From positions 87,591,391 through 87,655,390 of the forward strand of contig NC_066580.1 of NCBI RefSeq assembly GCF_024323335.1: a stretch of DNA of 64,000 nucleotides, given 5' to 3'. The notes under the pieces were generated by a model. That model had not been told where the DNA came from. It did no database searches and worked only from the letters and a program-made list of their open reading frames with translations. Shown here one piece after another: positions 51,396 to 60,910 of this stretch. The translations under genes were made by a program, and so were the position numbers. Within the stretch, counting starts at the first letter, position 1. Each line of letters starts with the position of its first letter. Source of the stretch: Lathyrus oleraceus (Eukaryota > Streptophyta > Magnoliopsida > Fabales > Fabaceae).

Positions 51396-51504
51396 CTAGG
51401 GATTTGAGGGTGCTATTTTTCTTTTATTCTTCCTTTTTTTTTCTTTGAAATTTTTTTCTGATTTTTCCTTTTATTTTGATTTTCACCCTCTTCTTCCTTT
51501 TTTT

Positions 51505-51702
51505 TTACATTACATTTGTAATGCCCCAGTTTGACTGTTGTTGGGTTCTTGAGACGCAGCTGAATGATCTGCTTTTCATATTCAAGAAGTCGGGTAATCT
51601 CATCAGGAATCCCTTCAACGTCATCTTCCTCTGCCTCGAATACAGGGAATTCAAAATTGGGAGATGGCGTTGGATCATTATGTTCAATGGGTTTAGAAAT
51701 CC
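51505..51702 (-). pseudogene. N-terminal start of pol (before RT) of element Y
   Basis: After an acceptor-like TTATGCAG (51710-51703) the frame reads ISKPIEHND, FEFPVFEAEEDD, IPDEITRLLEYEKQIIQL, which matches the style of the acidic segment before RT in Ogre pol. It then runs into A-rich codons near 51520 where the deletion junction lies. The open frame reported in another phase here is not the real one. Confidence 0.65.
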
Positions 51703-51963
51703 CTGCATAATGATTTTGGTTAATAAAAACTTTAGAATTTAAACAAGCAAACCATTATGCAGATGAAAAAGGATTGCTTTCATTCTTGTTTTTATGGGTT
51801 TTTTGTGATCACTGATTTCATGCAAAAGCAAAAAGTGAAAACAAATGGAAAAACAAATGTTTTATAATGCATTAATTGAATGAAATATCATTGTATAATG
51901 CTGCCAACAATGTCATCACTTCTCCTTTTGGCATGAGAGAAGGGTTTTGAACAAAGTGAACCA
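51703..51963 (-). other. Putative Ogre intron between protease and pol of element Y
   Basis: AT-rich, 261 bp, starting right after the protease stop (TAA, GTAATGG context near 51963) and ending TTATGCAG|GG at 51703. Ogre elements are known to splice out an intron here that removes the stop codon between gag-protease and pol. The acceptor looks good; the exact donor is uncertain, because joining at the GTAATG gives a phase that does not read through. Confidence 0.5.
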
Positions 51964-53565
51964 TTACTCTGATCTATGAATGACTGTAGGAACATCTACA
52001 GCGACCCAATTGTGGCAGACACCACCAGGTATGATAAAGTTGCTCAAGCCCTCTGTATCCTCTTCCAAGATAGCAGCAGCCTCTTCAGTCCGATCAGCAT
52101 GGATGAAACCTCCACTCTTGAACAACCCTTGCTCATTGAATGCCCCAGAAGAATAGCCAAAGCCAGCCCGGGATTTGTTATCTTCAAGCTCAATCATCTT
52201 CCCTAAACCAGCAACTGCACCACATTCAATGGCCAGTTTCGCATCACGATAGGAAGCAAATGAAGGAGACTTCTTCTCAATCGGCTCAGCAATAGACAAA
52301 GCTTGGAACGGCGTTCCAACTTCATCCTCAGCATCAATATATGAGAAAGAAGACAGGTGGCTAACCAGGAGAGCCTTTTCTCCCCCTACCACAACCAGTT
52401 TCTTATTCTTAACAAATTTCAGGTTCTGGTGTAGGGTGGATGTCACGGTGCCAGTCTCGTGAATCAATGGTCTACCAAGGAGACAGCTATAAGATGGGTG
52501 GATATCCATAACCTGGAAGGTAACCTGGAAATCACTTGGTCCAATCTTGATTGGGAGATCAACTTCCCCAATCACAGTCTTACGCGACCCATCAAAAGCT
52601 TTCACAACAACACCACTCTGCCTCATGGGAGGCCCCTGATATGACAATCTCGCAAGAGTGGTCTTCGGCAATACATTTAGGGATGATCCAGTGTCCACCA
52701 ACACGTTGGACATGGCATCGGTCTTGCAGTTCATAGAAATATGTAAAGCCATGTTGTGGTCTCTTCCCTCCTCAGGGAGATCAGCGTCACAGAAACTCAA
52801 AGTGTTGCAAGCAGTGATGTTTGCAACAATACTGTCAAACTGTTCGATAGTGACGTCGTGATCAACATAAGCCAGGTCCAAGACTTTCTGCAGAGCCTCC
52901 CTATGGGGTTCTGAATTCAGAAGCAATGATAATACGGAGATCTTGGACGGCGTTTGTAGAAGCTGGTCTACAACGTTGTACTCACTCTTCTTGATGAGCT
53001 TCAGCATCTCATCACATTCTTCATTCACAATACCACTCGGGCCAACAGAAGAAACAGGAGTCTTTTGTACAGAGGAGGGTCTGGCAACAGGTGCCGGATT
53101 CTGAACATTCACAGCAGTCCCGACCGGGCGTTCAGCAGAGTCATAAGCAACATGAGGCTTCGGGGGTGCAGAAAACACACGACCACTACGGGTCAACCCG
53201 CTCACATCAGCAATATTGGTAACAGAAGTTGAAGGCAACGACACTTCTTTCCCATCTTCCACAACAACGGGATTGTATCGGAAGAGAATAGCTCTATCCG
53301 AGGAATAGGGCACAGGGCCTGCAGGCTTGATTACCAGAGAAGGAGAGACCTTCGGCTTGCTACCATCATAACGGATGACAACAGGCTCGGGCAATTTGAA
53401 CACAGGAGAAACAACATTCACCTCTGGTTCATCTTCATCAACATTTCGATTCTGAAGAATCTCTATGGTACCTTCATCTAACAGCTCTTGAAGCTCTCTT
53501 CGCACTTGGCGACAACCCAGTCTATTAACAGAGCAGATGCGGCATTTGTCATGGTCATGCTCCAT
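51964..53565 (-). pseudogene. Gag C-terminal region and aspartic protease of element Y
   Basis: This is the continuation of gag after one in-frame TAG. Residues 1-30 include DKCRICSVNRLGC, then SPSLVIKPAGPVPYSS (also in Z), a Pro/Ser-rich linker, and the protease domain: ALHISMNCK, NVLVDTGSSLNVLPK with the catalytic D-T-G-S at about residue 291, and YSCLLGRPLIH near 350. A glycine-rich GLGKMIE...AGFGYSS segment follows. It ends VIHRSE at 51964. The 533-residue frame is fully open, so only the TAG upstream and the deleted pol mark it as dead. Confidence 0.85.
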
Positions 53566-53571
53566 ATAACT

Positions 53572-55269
53572 CTACTCACACAGCAGACGATGCAACTCAA
53601 CCAATGACTGTCGAATATGGCTTACATATTTGACTTTATATTTGCCAGGGCACCCCTGGACCATGTTCACTGATTTCCCATGCTCGGGCAATGGGTTCTT
53701 CGTAACATTGGGGCCTGAGTCCTCGAAGCTCAGAATGCCGCACCGCATAAGGTCTTGAACCTTAGTCTTCAATGGATAACAATTCTCAATATTGTGTCCC
53801 GGAGCACCGGAATGATACACACAATGTTGGTCTGGCTTGTACCACCACTGCGGGTTAGCAGGCACAGCTGGAGGCTCCCTGGGTGTAACCAGTTTCCTTT
53901 CCAACAAGGAAGGATATAATTCAGCATATGACATAGGAATAGGATCGAAACTGATCTTCTTCCTATCATAATTCAGATTGGCCTGATTACTGGTGCTGCC
54001 ACGAGGCTGGTAAGCCTGTTGCTGTGGACGTTGTTGCTGTTGATACTGAGGTTGTTGCTGATGCTGATGCTGATTAGGTTGCTGATACTGCTGAGCATTA
54101 TCTCTGAAAACAGGTGCTATATGAGCCACCTGGTGCTGACTGCTGGCATGACGCACAGGCTTCCTCTTAACAGAGGGTCTTCTTGGTTTAGCATGAGACT
54201 GCACAGCATGTGCCTCCCCATCTTTCTTCTTAAACGCCCCATACCGTTTAGAAGAGCTTTCATCCTTAGACAGACGTCCTTCACGGACTCCTTCCTCCAG
54301 ACGCATCCCCATGTTCACCATTTCGGTGAAATCAGAGGGAGTACTCGCAACCATCCGTTCATAATAAAATGAGCTAAGAGTCTTCAAAAAGATCTTAGTC
54401 ATCTCCTTCTCTTCCAGCGGAGGAGTAATCTGAGCTGCTAACTCTCGCCACCTCTGGGCGTACTCCTTAAATGTCTCTTTATCCTTCTGAGCCATGGCCC
54501 TGAGTTGATCACGATCAGGCGCCATATCAACATTATACTTGTATTGCTTGACGAAAGCTTCGCCAAGATCATTGAAGGATCGGATGTTTGCACTATCAAG
54601 GTTGATATACCAACGAAGAGCCGCACCGGACAAACTATCCTGAAAGTAATGAATCAGAAGCTGATCATTATCGGTCTGCTTAGACATTTTCCTGGCATAC
54701 ATGACCAGGTGAGTGAGAGGGCAGGTGTTCCTTTTATACTTCTCAAAGTCAGGGACTTTGAACTTAACCGGAATCTTCACACCGGGAACCAGGCAAAGTT
54801 CAGCAGCAGATTTGCCAAACAGATCTTTCCCTCTGAGGGTCTTCAATTCCTTTCGCAGCTCGAGGAATTGGTCATTCATCGCATCCATCTTCTCATTAAC
54901 ATCTGGGCCCTCAGATGGCTCAGAATGATAGATGGTGTCGTCTACCCTGGGAATGGTATACACGACAGGAGGAGGAACAGCAAGGACCGGGCTAGATGCC
55001 GGCATGGAAGCAAAGGTAGGAGCTGGAATATCTGGCATGAAACCCGGAGGCATACCCCACGGAAACCCGGATGGCATGGCATTCGGCATGAAATGAGCAC
55101 TAGCAGCTGGCACAGTCGGAACAATGACTTCTGATATAACCGTCCTCTGGGGAGGAGTTGCAGGAGGCGGAGAAGGTTGATTCTGAGCAGACAAAAATTG
55201 CTCCATCAGAGCACTCAAATGGGCGACCTCTTCCTTCAGCTCTCTGTTCTCTTGTTCAAGTTGATCCAT
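53572..55269 (-). pseudogene. Gag of element Y, ended by a nonsense TAG
   Basis: Start chosen at ATG 55269 (MDQLEQENRELKEEVAHLSA, a coiled coil); the frame is open upstream to 55338 but without ATG. A Pro-rich stretch is followed by the capsid-like retrotransposon gag domain (HLVMYARKMSKQ, IHYFQDSLSGAALRWY, DLGEAFVKQYKYN, FKEYAQRWRELAAQI), then a Gln-rich tract near 54000-54110 and a CVYHSGAPGHNIENC zinc-finger-like motif. The TAG at 53572-53574 stops it at LHRLLCE; the same frame carries on into the protease after SYMEHD, and in Z the homologous junction is open. Downstream of it on the minus strand is protease; upstream is ORF1. Confidence 0.85.
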
Positions 55270-55570
55270 CACTCTAGCAGAATTGGCTCTGGTATAGTAC
55301 CGGTGAGTCAGCTTGTCTTCAAAATAAATGAAGAGCACAGAGTTAGGCCACAGACAAGAAGACCAAGAACGACACCTGCTTATGCAAAATGATGCATGCG
55401 ATGCTTGTGCACATGCTTTGTTTTATTTTCAAGGAACCCTTAGGGTATTATTTGCAATTTTTGAATATTTAAGCATTTTAATCGCATATGGAAAATATCT
55501 CATCAAATATATTCGAAACAAAGAAGTACAACATTTTTTATTATTACAAGGGAAAAGGAAAATAAACATC

Positions 55571-56712
55571 CTATGTATCCCTAGAAGCTCGGGATGCTGG
55601 AAGACGAGAAACACAAAGCTTCTTGATCTCTCTCTCATAGGCTGCTTCCATGTTCGCTTTCTCTTTTGCAAGTCGATCATACTTCCTCTTCCTGAACTTG
55701 GAAGAGTGAGGAAGCAGATAAGTCCAAGTATCATTCGGATCATCAATCACCTGATGCTCGAGAAACTCAATCAGAGCGTCCTTCTCCTTAAGCTGCTGAA
55801 GCAATTCTTCTCTTTCACGGATCCAAGCACGTGAAAGGTCTTCTTCTCTCAACTCCTCTACGCCTTGGTTAGGGAGGGTTGAAGGCCCAGCCACATCCAA
55901 AGGTGTAGGTCTCGGATAATCATATGGCATAAGATATTCAGAAGCTCTCTGTCTGACCCAAGAAGTATATGGCTCCAAAGCAATGCAATTCTTCGGACCC
56001 AATTCATTTCTACCCTTCTTATGAATATTGCGCCAAGCGTGAACCATCCTGGCTTTCAGGCCTTGGGGATCTTTACCCTCCTGAAAGAACACACCTTCTA
56101 ACAGAATGTTATGAGGTTTATCCTTTAGGGGGAACCCAAGCTGACGACGTGCTAGAATAGGATTGTAACTGATCCCACCACATGTACCAAGAAGAGGCAC
56201 ATTAGGGAATTCACCACAATAATCAATGATCTGAACAGTATCATACACGCGATCATACCAAGAGATATCATCATTAGTGAGAGACATAAGTCTCTGAGAC
56301 CACCGTAGACATCCCTTATTCTCCTTGAAAGCGACCGTTTGCGGCAAGTGCGAAATAAACCACTTGTACAACAGAGGCAAACAGCACACAATAACTCCTC
56401 CACCCTTCGTATTCCTCAAATGCAAAGAGACATAGGCATCGCCCAACAGAGTCGGAACGGGATTAAGAACAGATAAGATCCTAATGGCGTTCACATCCAC
56501 AAATTTGTCGATGTTGGGGAACAATACCAACCCATAGATGAGTAGCACAAATAAAGCCTCAAAGGCATCCCCACTCATGGCCTTCCCATAAACAGTAGCT
56601 TGAGCAATAAGGAACTCGGAAGGAAGACCCTGAATTCCACCTTTGGTCGTCATATGAGCTTTAATCAGAGATTCATCTATGTGCAACAAGTCTGCGATCT
56701 CTCGAGCAGTCG
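55571..56712 (-). pseudogene. Ogre ORF1 of element Y, N-terminus cut off by insertion of element Z
   Basis: Reads EIADLLHIDESLIKAHMTTK, GLPSEFLIAQATVYGKA, HNPVPTL-like NPVPTLLGDAYVSLHLR, GGGVIVCCLPLLYKWFISHLP, ISYNPILARRQLGFPL, then a coiled coil (LSRAWIREREELLQQLKEKD) and ends ASRASRDT at 55571. It aligns with Z ORF1 from about that protein's residue 105 onward, so about 100 N-terminal residues are missing. The open frame continues to 56842 but codons above 56712 are LTR sequence of Z. ORF1 upstream of gag is a hallmark of Ogre; its function is unknown. Confidence 0.85.
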
Positions 56713-58666
56713 TGTCATACCCCAAAATTTGCCCGTTGGTATTACAAGGCATTTTTAAGGCGCCCAACTTATTTTGCAAGGCATTGACCTCAAAAGAACA
56801 AAGGCCCAGCTCACAGATGGCCAAATCCAGAAAATGGCCCAAACTGGCTTGCTCGCTAGGCGAGCAAATCCTTCGCCTAGCGAACCCCTCGCTGTACCGC
56901 TCGCCTAGCGAAGCTTGCGGATATCAGAAAATTCTGGGCTTCATTCTAAGCCCATTAGGTCACAAAAGGAGCATTATAAATAGCCAAGCTTCATTCAGGA
57001 AAAGGGAACAGAAACGAAACAAAGACGGGAGATAGAGAGAAGGCGTAGCAAACCCTAGAGACTAACTCAGAGAATTCCGAGTAAAGAAACCCTGAAGGCC
57101 GCTCATCCGCACCGAAGTTACCGCCGCCCAACTCAATCCGACTGGCCAATTCAAGGTTGCGATCCGATTGCAAACAGGTTCGCGTTACTATTACCACTTT
57201 ATGTTCTTAATTCGCATGTGATATTATAATTGAATTCATAAACATATTTAAGGTTTTGCATGTGAATTTAAGTGTGCCTGAATATTGTGAATGCTGAACC
57301 ATGAAATTATGTATTGGATGCCATAAGCCATGCCACAGGTTGAGGTCGTACTGTTCTGAAATTCAAAACCCGCAGCCGCTCGCTAGCACATCGCTAAGCG
57401 AGCATGTAGCGAGTATTCGCTAGGCCTTCGCTAGGCGAGGCAGAGGCGAACGTGACAGTCGCTAATATTTTGGTTGTTCTGTTCTATGCTTATCTGATCT
57501 GTTCTATGTTAATCTTGTGCTGTTTCGCCTGACATTCTTACTGTTGTATTTCTTTTTGCGGTGTAATCTTCGATTACACCCTGATTTGGTATCCTGACCT
57601 GTGTGCTGAATGTTGTAAAGGTTCACATATTCCCAGGTACAAGTGGTTTGCTAGGTATCCCGTTTTATTTGTGGGATACCCTTGTAGAAATTCACCCTAA
57701 ATTACTTCGTTGATTTTAACGTGGAGATTCATCCTAATTACTTAATCGATTTTAATGTGGATTTAATTACCTAATTGATTATGGCTATCTAATTAATTGT
57801 AAAACTTTGCCTTTAAATAAGTGATCTTGGACCTCTCTTTGTTACCCTACGATTACGGTATTACGGTCATGTCCCGCGAACGTAGGGATACACTTAGCAA
57901 AGACCCTTCGAATAAATCATCATGTCCCTATAAAATAAATCATAGTCCCTCGGATGTTGCCTTCGAATATATGATTTCGTCGCGCGATGACCCTTCGGTG
58001 TAGCCTACGGTTAAATGATGATCGTCCCTTCGAATGCTAAGGTATCCTTACGAATGTTGCCTTCAATGACCAATCGATGACCCTACGATGACCCTTTTAC
58101 ATCCAAAGGATAAAACTACTTACTTCTCAATAGTAAGGACAGTTTTACCCTCATAAGGATAGGAAATGCCCATAAAGACCTTGGGTAGGTATAACTCCTA
58201 AATGCTTGCTCACAACTTAAACTACTTTTCACACCTCACACTTTGCAAAACATCTATTAGAAAGTCACCACTTGGTATACATTCATACTAGAATCATTAC
58301 CAAGTTACATTTTCCAAACCGCTTTCAAAATTAAACGAGATAAATACTTTGTATACATTCATACGAGAATCATTACAAAGTTAAACTCTCTTTTCAAAAC
58401 ATTTTCTAAGCCGTTCACAAGCACTTTTTCAGACAAGAAAAATATAAGTGATCAAGCATTTAAGAGCCCATGGATAACTATGGATACAAAGGGTGCTAAC
58501 ACCTTCCCTTTGTATAATGTACCTCCCGAACCCAAAATCTAATTAAGGTTTTTCCTGTTCTTTTCCACCTTTCCTTATCGGATAAAAGAAAAGTCGGTGG
58601 CGACTCTTGCTATCCGCGACATTGCGATTAAAAACAAAACACAAAAGTCCAGTTCACCGTATGACA
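56713..58666 (+). mobile_element. 5' LTR of Ogre/Tat-like element Z, 1,954 bp
   Basis: Begins TGTCATACCCCAAAATTTGC and ends GTATGACA, giving perfect 8-bp inverted termini (TGTCATAC/GTATGACA). TATAAATA is at 56975-56982. TCGCTAGGCGA-type palindromes lie at 56850-56915 and 57365-57465. A repeat-rich block with CCCTTCGAAT and GATGACCCT is at 57840-58100, and GGTGGCGACTCTTG near 58608, the block also seen in the other LTRs. The five bases to the left, AGTCG (56708-56712), are the expected target-site half. The 3' LTR is outside the window. Confidence 0.9.
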
Positions 58667-58670
58667 GAAC

Positions 58671-58690
58671 TGACGACTCTGCTGGGGACC
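58671..58690 (+). other. Primer-binding site of element Z
   Basis: TGACGACTCTGCTGGGGACC starts 4 bp after the LTR end. The TGGCGACTCTGCTGGGGA type site is the one used by Ogre/Tat elements, described as complementary to an arginine tRNA 3' end. One mismatch (TGA for TGG) is present. The tRNA identity is from general knowledge. Confidence 0.75.
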
Positions 58691-59374
58691 CTTAAAAAGA
58701 GAGGTTACCTTAAAAACAAGATCACTTATTCAAATTGTCTGATTTACTTTTAAGGGATTGCTTGGGTATTTTTGAGAGAAAGATCCTACACCCGGATCTA
58801 GTGTACCTTAGGTAAGTAGCAATAGATCATCGCGAATATCCGACGTATACTGGAATGGTTAAAATGATGGCTACGGTTAATGTGACACTTTGGATGTCCT
58901 GATGTTCCTCATGTTTACTTGAGGAAAAACTTGGCTTCCGCGTGGTGTCATCAAAGCATTAACCAGACCTTTAGAACCCTAATTGACTCATCCTAGCCAT
59001 TAGAAAGTAGTGAGATAACTGACTTCGGTTCCGACTGAGGTTGGTTGAGACTCGATGCTACACTCCTTGAGATTGGACTTTAGGGAAGCTTCGGTCAACC
59101 ACTTGGTGTTGCACTGAAGTGGACTTAAAGGAAGGTCAATGATTGGAGATCTTTCTAGAACCCGGTTACTATTCTAGGACAGGTTGAACCAACCAAACTT
59201 CAGTGGGTAGGGTGCTTACCTATGGAACTCATGCAAGCCTTAAAACCTAGGAATGATTGTTGTGTGACTTACTTGTGCTTGGTATTTGCATAACATCATA
59301 ACATCATAACATCATAGCATTGTAGTAACCATTTCAAGGACTTAGGGATTTAGCTTTGCTCTGTTGAACAGGTT
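58691..59374 (+). other. Leader of element Z between PBS and ORF1
   Basis: Non-coding, about 680 bp. Near its end a short ATAACATC repeat occurs at 59290-59320. No conserved ORF. Confidence 0.6.
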
Positions 59375-60704
59375 ATGGCTTCCAGGAAGACCATCCGGAT
59401 CAATCTTGTAGTGATCTCTCCTCAACTCAAGGACTTAGTGTCAGAACTTCCCGATCATGCTCAGTTCATCAAGAAACATGGTTCTCTTCTCAATTTGGTT
59501 ACCACTGGTTTCAAAGAAGATTTGATGAGAGTTTTATTCCAGTTCTTTGATCCTAAACATCATTGCTTCACATTCCCAGATTATCAGTTGGTACCCACAT
59601 TAGAAGAATTCTCCAGACTGCTTGGGATACCTATCCTTGATCAAATACCTTTCAGCGGTTTAGAGAAGATTCTGAAGGCTGAAGAGGTTGCCGCAGCTTT
59701 ACACATGACAAAGTCCGATATTGAAACCAATTGGGTAACAAGAAGTGGAGTCAAGGGTTTACTTGCCAAATTTCTGATAAATAAGGCCCGAGAATTCTTA
59801 AAAGTTATGAATGTCCATGCTTTCGAAGATGTCCTAGCATTACTAATCTATGGTTCGGTGTTATTTCCTAACCCAGACCAATTCATAGATATGAATGCTA
59901 TTAAGATATTTCTCACCCATAACCCTGTGCCTACCTTGCTTGGAGACATTTTGCATTCCCTTCACACCCGTACTATGAAGAGACAAGGGACCCTCATGTG
60001 CTGCGTACCTTTATTGTCTAGGTGGTTTATTTCGCACCTTCCTCAATCAGTCTTGAAGAATGAGCAGAATTTGAAATGGTCTCAAAGGATAATGTCGCTC
60101 TCCCATTCAGACATTCGTTGGTGTCCTCATCTCAAAGAAGATGTTATCCTCATCGACCGTTGTGGAGAATTCTCTAATGTACCACTCTTGGGGATAAGAG
60201 GAGGTATTACTTACAACCCAGCTTTAGCCCTACGCCAGTTTGGCTATGCTCGAAAAGATGGTCCACATGAGATAATTATCCAAGGCACCGTGTTTGACTA
60301 TGACAACGATTCCCAAGGTCTCCGCCAAAGGTTTGTACGAGCTTGGGGGCATGGTGAAAAGAAGTATTTTAGGACAGAAAAACTCTATTCCTATGAAACC
60401 TTATCTCAGATGGGTACGCGCCAAAGCTCGTGAACTTGTCATGCCATATCTTGCAATCGGACCTCAGATTGTCGAACCAGAAGCTGAAGGAGGTACTCCT
60501 CAGATCATTCCTTATCCAGATATGCCTACCAATGTTGAAGAACTGAAGAGATCCTGGATCCAGTTGAGAGAAGAAAGGGATACTTTTGAGACTCAGTTCG
60601 TTGCAGAAAGGAAGAAAGTGTTAGAACTTACCAGTCAGCTTAATGAGGAACGAAGACTCAATACATATCTTCGCCCAAAAAGAAGTCGCCCCTGGGAGAC
60701 TTGA
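59375..60704 (+). pseudogene. Ogre ORF1 of element Z, one frameshift
   Basis: ATG at 59375 (MASRKTIRINLVVISPQ). The first frame runs through LLNLVTTGFKEDLMRVLFQF, YQLVPTLEEFSRLLGIPI, AEEVAAALHMTKSDIE, HNPVPTLLGDILHSLHTR, LLSRWFISHLPQ and ITYNPALALRQFGYA to about residue 325. At about 60345 the homology with Y ORF1 moves to another frame (MKPYLRWVRAKARELVMPY), which ends at 60704 with a coiled coil (ELKRSWIQLREERDTFETQ). A small indel in GGGGGCATGGTGAAAAG therefore breaks it. Function unknown; gag follows 207 bp later. Confidence 0.85.
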
Positions 60705-60910
60705 GCTTTCATTGTATTTTTATTATTATTCTTTTTGTAATGAACATTGATTAAAGAAATTAGTAATAAAAAATTCTCTTTTGTTGGTGGTTTACGCAAA
60801 GTTAAATTCCAAAAGTCCTTGAAAACATTTCATACATTGCATAGCATAACATTGCATAACAGGTATTCTCAAAGATCAATATTCTTACGGTCTTCCTTCT
60901 AAACAGAAAC

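Noticed and set aside
51505..51708. 67-residue minus-strand frame starting MQGFLNPLN
   Set aside because: The recognisable pol N-terminal peptide is in a different frame of the same bases.
54505..55134. 209-residue plus-strand open frame
   Set aside because: A shadow of the GC-richer gag gene of element Y on the other strand.
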